Positions 23,754-32,728 of a DNA stretch of 64,000 nt are shown in pieces. Within the stretch, counting starts at the first letter, position 1; the number at the start of each line of letters is the position of its first letter. A program made the position numbers and the translations under genes. The DNA lies in NCBI GenBank assembly GCA_002375495.1, contig DFLU01000012.1, positions 866,748 to 930,747 of the forward strand, read 5' to 3'. This stretch comes from Flavobacteriaceae bacterium UBA3611 (lineage in GTDB: Bacteria; Bacteroidota; Bacteroidia; Flavobacteriales; Flavobacteriaceae). The notes under the pieces were generated by a model, which ran no database searches, was not told where the DNA came from, and worked only from the letters and a program-made list of their open reading frames with translations.

Positions 23754-24179
23754 ATGAATTATGTAATTACAGTACTGTGTTGTTTGTTGTCGCTGGTTGT
23801 TTCGGCGCAGGGTATTTCCGAAGAAATACTACAACAAAATAGAAATATGGAAGCGGCTTATAACTCGGGCGCTCTCACTAGTATCGCAGATTATTATACA
23901 AAAAAAGCGACCATAGTTGGGCCCCGCACAGAAGTGAAAGGAAAGGATGCTATTATTGCCTACTGGAAAGGCCTGGAAGGGAAACATGTTAATTGGAAGC
24001 TCGAAAATTTATCGATTACCGAATATGGAAATGTGGCCGTACAACAAGGGATTTCCCACTTAACACACATGTATCAGGGCAAAGAGCATACGTCTGTCGT
24101 TCGGTTTACCCTTGTTTGGGTACAAGAAGACGGCCAATGGAAAATTAATGTTGATCATTATTCACCTAAAAAATCATGA
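23754..24179 (+). CDS. Secreted DUF4440/SnoaL-like NTF2-fold protein
   Basis: 141 residues, 4 bases after the preceding gene. Signal peptide ends at SAQG. NTF2-like pattern: QNRNMEAAYNSGALTSIADY, YTKKATIVGPRTEVKGKDAI, WKGL...NWKLENL, VRFTLVWVQEDGQWKINVDH. Third gene of the hydrolase operon; two NTF2-like proteins in a row suggest small-ligand binding or ketosteroid-isomerase-like chemistry, not demonstrated. Confidence 0.75.
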   Translation: MNYVITVLCCLLSLVVSAQGISEEILQQNRNMEAAYNSGALTSIADYYTKKATIVGPRTEVKGKDAIIAYWKGLEGKHVNWKLENLSITEYGNVAVQQGISHLTHMYQGKEHTSVVRFTLVWVQEDGQWKINVDHYSPKKS

Positions 24180-24196
24180 AATGCCCTTTACATAAA

Positions 24197-24206
24197 TTGT
24201 GTACAA
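24197..24206. promoter_or_regulatory. Candidate BlaI-type operator upstream of the blaI-like gene
   Basis: Palindrome TTGTGTACAA contains the TACA/TGTA-type half-sites used by BlaI/MecI repressors, 77 bases before the regulator start. Weak evidence on its own. Confidence 0.35.
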
Positions 24207-24207
24207 C

Positions 24208-24254
24208 GAAGATGCAAGATTTAGGCATTCCCTGCCCGAATAGCAGGCGGGCAT
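24208..24254. repeat. Nested inverted repeat in the blaI-like leader
   Basis: Outer arms GAAGATGC (24208-24215) and GCATCTTC (24247-24254) enclose a CCTGCCCGAATAGCAGGCGG palindrome. Same GC-rich palindrome type as at 44391 and 46575. Confidence 0.6.
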
Positions 24255-24282
24255 CTTCCAAAATATCAAAATTTTTATACAG

Positions 24283-24648
24283 ATGAAACAACTCACAAAA
24301 GCAGAAGAAGATATCATGCAAATTTTATGGGATTTGGGCGAAGCCAATGTGGCCGCGATTATCGATGAATTGCCAGAACCAAAACCCGCGTACAACACCG
24401 TAAGCACGATTGTACGAATTCTGGAAAGTAAGGAATTTGTGGACTACAGAAAGGAAGGCCGTGGGCATATTTACTTTCCGAAGGTGAAGAAAACAGAGTA
24501 TAGCAACCAATCTATCAACAAGCTGGTAGATGGCTACTTTCAGGGTTCTTTTAAGAGTATGGTTTCCTTTTTTATGAAGAAAAACGACATCAGCATGCAA
24601 GAATTAGAAGGCGTACTGAACGAAATCAACAAAAACGAAAAGTCATGA
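24283..24648 (+). CDS. BlaI/MecI/CopY family repressor
   Basis: 121 residues. Winged helix: LTKAEEDIMQILWDLGEANV, PEPKPAYNTVSTIVRILESK, EFVDYRKEGRGHIYFPKV, then a C-terminal dimerisation helix region. Represses its own operon until the partner BlaR1-like metalloprotease is activated. Start ATG; stop overlaps the partner's ATG (ATGA). Confidence 0.9.
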   Translation: MKQLTKAEEDIMQILWDLGEANVAAIIDELPEPKPAYNTVSTIVRILESKEFVDYRKEGRGHIYFPKVKKTEYSNQSINKLVDGYFQGSFKSMVSFFMKKNDISMQELEGVLNEINKNEKS

Positions 24649-26135
24649 TACACTATTTTTTACAAGTGGTTTTATTCCAACTGCTATTTTTAGTGGTGTA
24701 CGACCTATTTTTGAAAAAGGAAACCTTTTTTAATTACAACAGGTTGTATTTGCTGGTCACTTCGGTATTGGGATTTGTGATTCCCTTCATAAAATTAGAC
24801 GTGCTCCAGCAACAAATTCCCCAAGAATTTAAGGTGCAATTACCAGCCGTTTTAATCGGGAATCCTGCTTCTGATGGAATGGTAACTACTTCAACTACTT
24901 TAGACACGGTGGTGATTGCTAGCCAAGGATTTTCTGCTACGGAAATCGCCCTGTGTATTTACGCTATGGGAGTTTTTATTGCTTCGCTATTGTTTGCTTT
25001 AAAACTTCGGAAAATTCATAGGTTGAAACAAACGGCGACCCTACAAAAAATGGAGCCGTTTACCCTTGCATTGCTGCCCGATACTGAAAAGGCGTTCACG
25101 TTTTTGAACACTATTTTCTTGGGAACAAATCTTTCTGAAACACAAAAAAGCCACATCATTCAACATGAGATGGTACATGCCAAGCAGCTGCACACCCTAG
25201 ATTTGCTGTTTTTTGAATTGCTGAAAATAGGTTGTTGGTTCAACCCGATGGTGTATCTATTTCAGCAAAAATTACGAACCCTACACGAATTTACCGCAGA
25301 CCGATTGGTTGCTTCAACCAACAAGTCTGCATACTACCAAACGCTCTTATCGGAAGTTTTCGGAACGACCAACATCAGCTTTGTGAACACTTTTTACAAA
25401 TCATCATTAATCCGCCAGAACGTCTTTGGCTTTGTATTAAAATTTGGAAGTACGGACGGGCTGGTTAAAAAACGAATCGTTATGTTACAAAAAACAAATT
25501 CAAAGAAAATCTTTCAATTAAAGTATTTACTGCTCATTCCAGCTGTTTGCGCTATGTTGTTTTACACTTCTTGTTCTTCAGAAAAAGAAAATGTGGAAGA
25601 TAATCTAGCTGATAGAATTGCCAATCTTTCTGCTGAAATCTCAACCAAAGAAACACTTACCCAGGCTGAAAAAGATGCCCTTGTGACGCTTATTTATAAT
25701 AACTTTCCAGAAGGAACGAAGGGTATTTCTGGTGAGAAGGGTAAGCTTCTGTACGAAGAATGGCAAACGGAAAATTTGAGCGATGTCCCTTTTGCAAAAA
25801 TTCAAAAAGTGCCTGCCTATCCTGGATGTGAAGGTTCTAATGAAGAAGTCAAAAAGTGTACTTCAAAATTAATCCAAACCTTTGTAGGTGAAAATTTCAA
25901 CACCAAATTGGCGAATGAGGTAAACTTAAGTGGTCGTCAACGAATCTCGGTTCAGTTTAAAATAGATAGAACAGGTAGTGTAATTGACGTAAAAGCAAGA
26001 GCCGCGCACCCGAGCCTAGAAGCAGAAGCCATACGTGTAGTTTCCATATTACCAAAAATGACTCCTGGAGAGGAGAACGGTGAACCTGTTAATGTGATTT
26101 ATGCTTTGCCTATTATTTTTCAAATAGATGAATAG
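24645..26135 (+). CDS. BlaR1-like M56 metallopeptidase with TonB-type C-terminal domain
   Basis: 496 residues. N-terminal membrane helices (about 1-60, 100-120), zinc motif HEMVHAKQLHTLD near 173, a second transmembrane helix at about 290-307 (YLLLIPAVCAMLFYTSC), and a C-terminal TonB/energy-transducer-like domain (about 385-496: PAYPGCEG...KCTSKLIQTFV...VQFKIDRTGSVIDVKARAAH...EAEAIRVVSILPKMTPGEEN). Presumed envelope sensor that cleaves the BlaI-like repressor. Overlaps the following TPR gene by 8 bases. Confidence 0.85.
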   Translation: MIHYFLQVVLFQLLFLVVYDLFLKKETFFNYNRLYLLVTSVLGFVIPFIKLDVLQQQIPQEFKVQLPAVLIGNPASDGMVTTSTTLDTVVIASQGFSATEIALCIYAMGVFIASLLFALKLRKIHRLKQTATLQKMEPFTLALLPDTEKAFTFLNTIFLGTNLSETQKSHIIQHEMVHAKQLHTLDLLFFELLKIGCWFNPMVYLFQQKLRTLHEFTADRLVASTNKSAYYQTLLSEVFGTTNISFVNTFYKSSLIRQNVFGFVLKFGSTDGLVKKRIVMLQKTNSKKIFQLKYLLLIPAVCAMLFYTSCSSEKENVEDNLADRIANLSAEISTKETLTQAEKDALVTLIYNNFPEGTKGISGEKGKLLYEEWQTENLSDVPFAKIQKVPAYPGCEGSNEEVKKCTSKLIQTFVGENFNTKLANEVNLSGRQRISVQFKIDRTGSVIDVKARAAHPSLEAEAIRVVSILPKMTPGEENGEPVNVIYALPIIFQIDE

Positions 26136-27270
26136 ACTTTTTATATTCTTGTTATTATGTTTTATAGGAACCAAAGCCGATGCCCAAAATGCATCGGCTT
26201 CGGTTGTTGGCGATAGTTTGTATGCGCTAGGAAATTATAGTAAAGCGATCGAATATTATAAAAAAGCCGAGGATGCCGAAGAAAAAATTGCCCGATCTTA
26301 CAATGCCATTGGTAATACATCAAAAGCGTTGCACTACTATAAAAAGGCGTTAGAAGATTCCGATGCGAGTCTGCTGTCACAATACAACTACGGGAAGTTG
26401 CTTTTTAAAGCTAGAAACTACCCGAAAGCCGACAGTCTTTTTCGAGCACTTGTAGATGCAAGTCCGAAAAATCCTGAGTTTGTGTACCAGCTCGGACTCA
26501 TAAAAGAAAAGCGAAACGATTCTATGTATTTCGTACATTTTAATCATGCGCTTTTGCTCGATTCCGAACATCTTAACGCGCGCTACAAATTGGCGAAGTA
26601 CATGGCCGAAAAACGAAATTTTAATGGCGCGATGGAACATGTAGCAATAGGATTGGCAGCAAACCCCAACAGCATCCGCTTTTTGAATTTGAAAGCTATT
26701 ATTGCCTTTGTTAACAAAAGCTATCACAGTGCTAGTGCCGTTTATGAGAAACTCTTGAGCCTTCAACAAAGTAATGTTCAACTGCATGAGAACTTAGCAG
26801 AGAGTTATCGGCAAACCAATCGTTTTGAAGAAGCTATAGAACAATATACAGTACTCATTAATGAATTCGACGACAAGAACCCGAAGTGGCATTTCAACAT
26901 TGCAAAAAACTACGAAGCTTTACGATATCTAGATAAAGCACAGCATCATTTTGAGATTTCAATTTTACTTCAGGACCTACCTTTAGATACTTCGTATGTT
27001 GCTTTGGCGTCTGTATATAAAAAGCAAAAAGACTATCAAAAACAATTTGAAGCACTTCAAAAAGCAGTTGCGGAAAATCCTGAAAATCGGGAAGCGCTCT
27101 ACTTCTTGGCCACCGCAGCCGATAATTATTATGAAGACGACCGGCTTGTGATTTCGTATTACCAAAAGTATCTGGAGAAATTTGGTGAACAAAGTCGGTA
27201 CTCAGAATTTACAAAGGCGCGTATCAAAGACCTGAAAACCGAGATACACATGAATAAAGAGAAACAATAA
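26128..27270 (+). CDS. Secreted tetratricopeptide-repeat protein
   Basis: 380 residues. Signal peptide 1-19 (GTKADA-QN) and about eight TPR units, for example DSLYALGNYSKAIEYYKKAE, AIGNTSKALHYYKKALED, YGKLLFKARNYPKADSLFRA, ESYRQTNRFEEAIEQYTVLI. Likely a periplasmic or outer-membrane scaffold. Its start lies inside the BlaR1-like gene, so it is probably produced when the sensor responds. Confidence 0.85.
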   Translation: MNRLFIFLLLCFIGTKADAQNASASVVGDSLYALGNYSKAIEYYKKAEDAEEKIARSYNAIGNTSKALHYYKKALEDSDASLLSQYNYGKLLFKARNYPKADSLFRALVDASPKNPEFVYQLGLIKEKRNDSMYFVHFNHALLLDSEHLNARYKLAKYMAEKRNFNGAMEHVAIGLAANPNSIRFLNLKAIIAFVNKSYHSASAVYEKLLSLQQSNVQLHENLAESYRQTNRFEEAIEQYTVLINEFDDKNPKWHFNIAKNYEALRYLDKAQHHFEISILLQDLPLDTSYVALASVYKKQKDYQKQFEALQKAVAENPENREALYFLATAADNYYEDDRLVISYYQKYLEKFGEQSRYSEFTKARIKDLKTEIHMNKEKQ

Positions 27271-27307
27271 TTCAAAAATTTGTACTTTCGATGGGTAGTT
27301 CCCAAGT

Positions 27308-27790
27308 ATGAAGTATTTCTTGATTCTTAGTACGCTTATTATCTGCACTTCCTGTCAGTTTTTTGAGACCGAAAAAATTTCGTCAGAAACGTTCTATGAT
27401 GAAGAAGTAAAAACCATTAATTGGAAAGATGTAGACCGTTATCCTGCATTCGCAGCTTGCGATACGCTTTCAACAAAACCCAATCAGAAGCATTGTTTTG
27501 AAGAAGCTTTGGCCGCACATCTTCAGCAGGGAATCACAGCTCAAGGGGTTACCACCATTAAAGAATTGAACGATACCATCATGTTGTCGTTTTCGGTTTC
27601 AGAAAAAGCACAGATCTCCATTCTTCAAATGCAAATGGATAGTTTGCTGCAGAAAGATTTTCCGCATTTGCAAGACAGCCTTCATTATTCTTTAGAAGCG
27701 CTGCAGTTGGTAGCTCCGGCATACAAAAGAGGGATTCCCGTAAAAACCCAGTTTATGCTGCCCATTATTGTAAAATCGGTAGAAGAGTAA
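27308..27790 (+). CDS. Small lipoprotein of the BlaR1 cluster
   Basis: 160 residues. Lipobox TSC (MKYFLILSTLIICTSC, Cys16). The sequence VDRYPAFAACD...NQKHCFEEALAAHLQQGI resembles the start of the TonB-C-like domain in the BlaR1-like protein (PAYPGCEG...KKCTSKLIQTFV), suggesting a stand-alone relative of that module. 37 bases after the TPR gene. Function unknown. Confidence 0.65.
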   Translation: MKYFLILSTLIICTSCQFFETEKISSETFYDEEVKTINWKDVDRYPAFAACDTLSTKPNQKHCFEEALAAHLQQGITAQGVTTIKELNDTIMLSFSVSEKAQISILQMQMDSLLQKDFPHLQDSLHYSLEALQLVAPAYKRGIPVKTQFMLPIIVKSVEE

Positions 27791-27810
27791 ATTATGGTGC
27801 TTCGGAAAGT

Positions 27811-28689
27811 TTAAAGATTGAATTTGTATCCTAACGTAAAATCTACAGGAAATTCACCATTACTGTCAATGCCCAATCCTACGATATCGTTATAGGTAAA
27901 GAACAAATACCCGTTGCCCAACTGGTAATCTGCCCCAATACCAAAAATACCATGTGCCGTAAGGTCGCCACCCGATGACGATTCTAATACGATATCCCCA
28001 TTGGCCTGCTCTACAGGAAAATCGTTACGGGTTGAATAGGTATAACTAACGAATTTGGTATTTAGAAAAATGTCTAAGGTTTCAGTTTTGACAAACTTTA
28101 TGCGATAATTCAATGAAAACTGCGACGCGTTAAAATCGTAGTCGCTGTTACCAATAGTCTGCTTAAAACGCAGCACCACAGCATGGCGCTCTAGTTTTAC
28201 CCTGTCTATCAATTCTAGGTCTACTCCAAAAACAGGAAGGAAATTGTTCCCCGGGTTCTGGGTAAAAATACTGTTGCTAACCCCAGCAAATGCGCCTAAG
28301 CGCAATCCCAACTGAATAGACGGCTCATCAACCACAAAATTTGGATCTACCTGCTTGTTGTAGGTACGAACATAAGTGCGCAAATCGGCCAAAGTAAGTT
28401 TAACATCGACTGTGGGCACTGGATTATCTGCGGTGAGTAGTTGGAGCGATTCTTTGTATTCTTCTTGATACCTTCTGTTGGTCTTTGTGTTTTTAAGTTC
28501 AGTGATGGCCGAACCTTTTTTAGCAAAGTAGCGATACTCCCCATCGATGGTATTCCAAAGCAGGGTGAGGGTGCCATCAACTTCGGTTTTTAAAGAATAG
28601 GAGCTTCCATCTACTTCAAAAGTCTCTTGTGCAAGTAGTGGCGCTTGTAGGGCGAACAAAAGGCTTGTAATAAGCAGTATACGTTTCAT
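27811..28689 (-). CDS. Outer-membrane protein, hypothetical
   Basis: 292 residues. Signal peptide (ending LLAQ, residue 21). N-terminal about 100 residues: FEVDGSSYSLKTEVDGTLTL, then a helical linker. The C-terminal about 170 residues alternate like a beta-barrel (LGLRLGAFAGVSNSIFTQNP, GYLFFTYNDIVGLGID) and end with DFTLGYKFNL, an aromatic-terminated outer-membrane strand. Convergent to the lipoprotein gene. No family recognised with confidence. Confidence 0.65.
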   Translation of the reverse strand: MKRILLITSLLFALQAPLLAQETFEVDGSSYSLKTEVDGTLTLLWNTIDGEYRYFAKKGSAITELKNTKTNRRYQEEYKESLQLLTADNPVPTVDVKLTLADLRTYVRTYNKQVDPNFVVDEPSIQLGLRLGAFAGVSNSIFTQNPGNNFLPVFGVDLELIDRVKLERHAVVLRFKQTIGNSDYDFNASQFSLNYRIKFVKTETLDIFLNTKFVSYTYSTRNDFPVEQANGDIVLESSSGGDLTAHGIFGIGADYQLGNGYLFFTYNDIVGLGIDSNGEFPVDFTLGYKFNL

Positions 28690-28754
28690 AGTAGGTAGAT
28701 TTTGGTACGGTTAAAGGTAGAAAAAAATATCATAGGGTATACGGGTGTGAATCA

Positions 28755-29879
28755 CTAGGTTGTGTAGCTGCGTTGTTTCCATGTATAATTTGCGAACAGA
28801 CTTGCTATAACAACATAAACTGTAATTGCCGCATGGAGATAGAAAACTACAAGCAAGTGAGCAATCGGGACTTTTTTTGATAAGAAATGGGCGCTACGTC
28901 GCATAAAGAAAAAGTCTGCTTGTAATTTGGCCAACAGCAGCAAGACCAAAAAGGGCCAATGCCAAGGAGTTAAAAATAAGGCGACAGGAAAAAGTACGAC
29001 GCCAAGGTTGGTTAAAAACACCAACACCCCCAAAAGTTTAGCTGACAAATTGTTTTGTTTTTTTGTTTTTGACGCCCAGCGAATTCGTTGAGAGACAAGA
29101 TGCTTCCAGGACACAACAGGTTGGGTATGCACTACAGCCTCTGTCGATTTCATAAATTGAATTTTTTCTGGAAACGAATTCATGAATTTTTCCAGTAAAA
29201 ACATGTCGTCACCACTTGCAATGTGCATGTTTCCTTTAAATCCGCCAACTTCATTGTATGCTGTTTTTCGGTATGCAAAGTTGGCCCCATTGCTCAGTAG
29301 CAAATTTCCTAAGCCGAAACTTCCCACGGTAACCCCCTGCAAACTCAAATTATCTAGTAGTTGGTAGTTGTCTAACAGTGTTTTGCTGCTGTGATAGGCC
29401 ACAGGTGCCGCAATACAATAGGGATTGTTCTCGAGTATAAAGTCGTTGTAGACGGAAAGCCAATTGGCTGGCAGGGTGCAATCTGCGTCTGTAGTGATAA
29501 TCCAGTCGTATTTCGATGTTGAAATGGCCAGAGCAATGGCTTGTTTCTTAAAGGAACCAGGAAGCGATGTGTTTTGTACGAGCTGAAAATCGATATTATT
29601 TACATTCATAGTGGCGCGTACAATTTCTTCGGAAGCATCTGTAGAGGCGTCGTTTACGAAAATCACTTCAAAATGGGAGCTCGGGTAATTTACTTGCTGA
29701 AGTGATTGGAGTAGGGCTGGTAAATGTTCGGCTTCATTTCTGAAAACAATAATTACTGAAAATTTGGTTGTTACAGGATGTTTCCGAAGTAAAAAAACAG
29801 GCACCTTTTTAAACCCAATCCAGAGCGCAAAAATAGCGACCACATAACAGCCAATCGTAAGTATGTAAAACCAAATCAA
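28755..29879 (-). CDS. Family 2 glycosyltransferase, membrane-bound
   Basis: 374 residues. N-terminal membrane helix, GT-A core FSVIIVFRNEAEHLPALLQS, VIFVNDASTDAS (first Asp motif), WIITTDADCTLP (DxD), and QRIRWASKTKK (QxxRW of processive enzymes), then three to four C-terminal helices. Adds sugars on the cytoplasmic face from nucleotide sugars. Overlaps the upstream flippase-like gene by 4 bases, suggesting a joint role in glycolipid formation. Confidence 0.85.
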   Translation of the reverse strand: MIWFYILTIGCYVVAIFALWIGFKKVPVFLLRKHPVTTKFSVIIVFRNEAEHLPALLQSLQQVNYPSSHFEVIFVNDASTDASEEIVRATMNVNNIDFQLVQNTSLPGSFKKQAIALAISTSKYDWIITTDADCTLPANWLSVYNDFILENNPYCIAAPVAYHSSKTLLDNYQLLDNLSLQGVTVGSFGLGNLLLSNGANFAYRKTAYNEVGGFKGNMHIASGDDMFLLEKFMNSFPEKIQFMKSTEAVVHTQPVVSWKHLVSQRIRWASKTKKQNNLSAKLLGVLVFLTNLGVVLFPVALFLTPWHWPFLVLLLLAKLQADFFFMRRSAHFLSKKVPIAHLLVVFYLHAAITVYVVIASLFANYTWKQRSYTT

Positions 29880-30823
29880 GAGGGTTGCGATTTAAAAGTG
29901 AGTACAAAATAACTGCCTACAATTGCGGGTATCACTACATTTAGCAGCCACATAGAAAATATGGTGGCTAGCACCATCATGTCTGGTATGGCAACATATG
30001 AAAACAACCAAACGGCCACCCCGCCTCGAACCACCACATCGAATATAAAAAACGTAGGAGCCACTGACACTAGTAAATACGTGCTAAAAATGAGGGGCGC
30101 TACTTCCAAATAGGTTACTGACGCTCCAAAAAAATTTAAAAAGATGTAAAACAAACTGCTAAATGTTAGGTATCTGAGTGCTGATAAAGAAAACAAAGTT
30201 ACTTTTTTGGAAAGCGTTATTTTTTTGAATTGTTCCCACAAATTTTGGATTGACAATCCTTTGACAAACCATTGTTTTTTTCTGAAATAATAACCGATGA
30301 TAGCAAGTAATACGATGATAAACCCTATTAAAAAGAACACTTCTCCATTCATCGAAATTTGATATTCCAGTACAAAATACACGAACGCCGGAAGCCCAAA
30401 GAGCACAGTTACCAACATTTGGAAACTGCTATGTACGAAGTTTAAAAAAAGGATTTTTTTTCGGTGTTTAGGTCTAAAATACAACGCCTTTGCACCATAT
30501 TCGCCAATCCGGTTTGGGGTAATTAACGAAGCTGTTAACGAACCAAGACTTTGTTTTGCGGCTTCTCCAAACGAAATTTTATGAAAAGTAGCTACCGTCT
30601 GTTGCCATTTGGCTATTTCCTGAAGCCAATTTAGCGTGGCAAGCAGAATAAAAGTGAACAACGCCCACAAGCTTATCTCTTGTAAACTATTTGTTAAGAT
30701 TGGCCGTAACGAATTTCCGTCTGCTTCAATTTTGTGAAAGAGATACCAAAATACCAAGACAAGCACCAAAACTTTTAGGGCAACGCGCCAATATTGCGTA
30801 GATTTGTGTGAAGCAGCCGTCAT
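29876..30823 (-). CDS. Flippase-like / LPG-synthase-type transmembrane protein (UPF0104)
   Basis: 315 residues with about eight membrane helices. UPF0104/AglD pattern: NWLQEIAKWQQTVATFH, ...LGSLTASLITPNRIGEYGAK, FIFDVVVRGGVAVWLFSYV near the C-terminus. Members translocate or modify glycolipids. Operon with the downstream glycosyltransferase; divergent from ruvC. Confidence 0.8.
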   Translation of the reverse strand: MTAASHKSTQYWRVALKVLVLVLVFWYLFHKIEADGNSLRPILTNSLQEISLWALFTFILLATLNWLQEIAKWQQTVATFHKISFGEAAKQSLGSLTASLITPNRIGEYGAKALYFRPKHRKKILFLNFVHSSFQMLVTVLFGLPAFVYFVLEYQISMNGEVFFLIGFIIVLLAIIGYYFRKKQWFVKGLSIQNLWEQFKKITLSKKVTLFSLSALRYLTFSSLFYIFLNFFGASVTYLEVAPLIFSTYLLVSVAPTFFIFDVVVRGGVAVWLFSYVAIPDMMVLATIFSMWLLNVVIPAIVGSYFVLTFKSQPS

Positions 30824-30922
30824 GAATGCGAATTTACTGAAATTACCCCACGTGGTTCTATTTGGTATCTTTTGAAATGTAAAACGCTAGCTGTTTTGCT
30901 GAAACTTACAATTAACAATACC

Positions 30923-31507
30923 TTGTCTACTACAGAAAAAATCATTTTAGGAATTGACCCCGGAACAACCATTATGGGGTTCGGACTCATAAAAGTGCTC
31001 GGAAAAAAGATGCATTTTTTACAATTGAATGAGTTGCAGCTCTCGAAATACGACGACCACTACGTACGGTTGCGGCATATTTTTGAACGTACCATCGAGC
31101 TTATTGATACCTTTCATCCTGATGAAATTGCAATTGAAGCTCCTTTTTTCGGAAAAAATGTACAATCTATGTTGAAACTTGGTCGGGCACAAGGAGTGGC
31201 GATGGCTGCTGGACTATCGCGCCAAGTTCCGATTACTGAGTATTCTCCAAAAAAAATAAAGATGGCCATTACTGGAAATGGTAACGCCAGCAAAGAACAG
31301 GTAGCAAAAATGTTACAAAGTACACTCGGCCTTAAGGAACTACCTAAAAATTTAGATAGTACCGACGGATTGGCGGCAGCGGTTTGTCATTTCTACAATC
31401 AAGGAAGGGTTGAGGTTGGTAAAAGTTATTCAGGCTGGGCTGCCTTTATAAAACAAAATGAAAAGCGAATTGTCCCCCCAACTCCCGGAGGGGGAGATAA
31501 GGCTTAA
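30923..31507 (+). CDS. ruvC: Crossover junction endodeoxyribonuclease RuvC
   Basis: About 194 residues if started at TTG 30923 (STTEKIILGIDPGTTIMGFG), the usual N-terminus; an upstream TTG at 30872 would add 17 residues that the family lacks. Catalytic acids: Asp in GIDPGT, Glu in AIEAPFFGKN, and Asp in LDSTDGLAAA. Resolves Holliday junctions with RuvAB. The C-terminal tail PPTPGGGDKA is abnormal and comes from a GC-rich palindrome inserted at the gene end. The stop overlaps the hemW start (TAATG). Confidence 0.92.
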   Translation: MSTTEKIILGIDPGTTIMGFGLIKVLGKKMHFLQLNELQLSKYDDHYVRLRHIFERTIELIDTFHPDEIAIEAPFFGKNVQSMLKLGRAQGVAMAAGLSRQVPITEYSPKKIKMAITGNGNASKEQVAKMLQSTLGLKELPKNLDSTDGLAAAVCHFYNQGRVEVGKSYSGWAAFIKQNEKRIVPPTPGGGDKA

Positions 31508-31565
31508 TGTTAATGACGAAAAAAGTAAAAAATAATTTAGTGGCACCCCCATTGGGGGTTGGGGA
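31473..31565. repeat. Two GC-rich palindromes at the ruvC/hemW junction
   Basis: TCCCCCCAACTCCCGGAGGG (from 31473) and ACCCCCATTGGGGGTTGGGG (from 31545) flank the stop/start overlap. They are translated as PPTPGGG at the RuvC C-terminus and APPLGVGE at the HemW N-terminus. Confidence 0.65.
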
Positions 31566-32697
31566 GACGAGCGGCATCTACATCCACATCCCTTTCTGCA
31601 AACAGGCTTGCCACTACTGCGACTTCCATTTTTCTACGTCCTTAAAAAAGAAAGATGACTTGCTTGCTGCGCTAGTTGCCGAGTTAGCACTGCGGAAAGA
31701 AGAAGTTTCCGAAACAGTAGGAACCATTTACTTTGGGGGCGGAACCCCTAGTTTGTTGAGCGCTTCAGAATTAGATATGCTGATACATGCGGTTTATACA
31801 CATTTTAACGTTTCCGAAGCACCTGAAATCACCTTGGAAGCCAACCCAGATGATCTTTCGGAAGCGTATCTAGAGCAACTCGTAGCATCTGCCGTAAATC
31901 GTTTGTCGATTGGCGTGCAATCATTCTTTGAAGAAGACCTGAAGCTTATGAATCGTGCGCATGATGCGAGCGAAGCGGAACGCTGTATCGAACTTGCAAA
32001 AAAGTATTTTGATAATATCAGTATCGATTTAATTTACGGAATTCCCGAAATGACCAACGAGCGATGGCTGGCCAACTTAGAGAAAGCATTGGCATACCAA
32101 ATTCCGCACTTATCGTGCTACGCGCTAACAGTAGAGCCCAAAACTGCGCTGGAACGTTTTATAGCTAAAGGAATTGTCGCGCCTGTAGACGATGCTGTTG
32201 CAGAAGCCCATCACCAATTGTTAGTAGCCCACACAGAACGTGCAGGTTATGAAAACTATGAATTTTCAAATTTTTGTCTTCCCGGAAAACAGTCTAGAAA
32301 TAACTCGGCCTATTGGCAGGGGAAATCGTATTTGGGTATCGGTCCGTCGGCCCACAGTTACGATGGAAATCGACGTAGCTGGAACATCGCTAACAATCCA
32401 AAATATCTAAAAGAAGTCTCAAATGGAAGGCTGCCCATCACCCGCGAGACGCTTTCAGTAAACGATAAATACAACGAGCACGTCATGACCCGTTTGCGGA
32501 CATCTAACGGAATATCATTGGCGGAAATTTCCGAAGTATTTGGAGAACGGTTTACAGCATACCTACTCAAAATGGCCCAGCCTCACATAGATCAAGGTAG
32601 GCTGGCCCAGATAAACCATCACCTAGTGGTGACCAAAAAAGGAAAATTTTTAAGTGATGGTATTGCGGCCGATCTTTTCTTGGTGCGTTTGGAATGA
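31507..32697 (+). CDS. hemW: Heme chaperone HemW (radical SAM)
   Basis: 396 residues. Radical SAM cluster CKQACHYC in IYIHIPFCKQACHYCDFHFS, then TIYFGGGTPSLLS, LEANPDD, NRLSIGVQSF and the HemW C-terminal region (YNEHVMTRLRTSNGISLAEI). It lacks the extra N-terminal cysteine of coproporphyrinogen dehydrogenase HemN, as HemW does. The first about 20 residues (MLMTKKVKNNLVAPPLGVGE) are a non-family extension encoded by a palindromic repeat. Coupled to ruvC. Confidence 0.88.
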   Translation: MLMTKKVKNNLVAPPLGVGETSGIYIHIPFCKQACHYCDFHFSTSLKKKDDLLAALVAELALRKEEVSETVGTIYFGGGTPSLLSASELDMLIHAVYTHFNVSEAPEITLEANPDDLSEAYLEQLVASAVNRLSIGVQSFFEEDLKLMNRAHDASEAERCIELAKKYFDNISIDLIYGIPEMTNERWLANLEKALAYQIPHLSCYALTVEPKTALERFIAKGIVAPVDDAVAEAHHQLLVAHTERAGYENYEFSNFCLPGKQSRNNSAYWQGKSYLGIGPSAHSYDGNRRSWNIANNPKYLKEVSNGRLPITRETLSVNDKYNEHVMTRLRTSNGISLAEISEVFGERFTAYLLKMAQPHIDQGRLAQINHHLVVTKKGKFLSDGIAADLFLVRLE

Positions 32698-32728
32698 TAA
32701 ATTGTATATTGAACTGTAATTTGTAGCG

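Noticed and set aside
24645..26135. Beta-lactam resistance regulator
   Set aside because: No penicillin-binding sensor domain at the C-terminus and no beta-lactamase gene nearby; the C-terminal domain is TonB-like.
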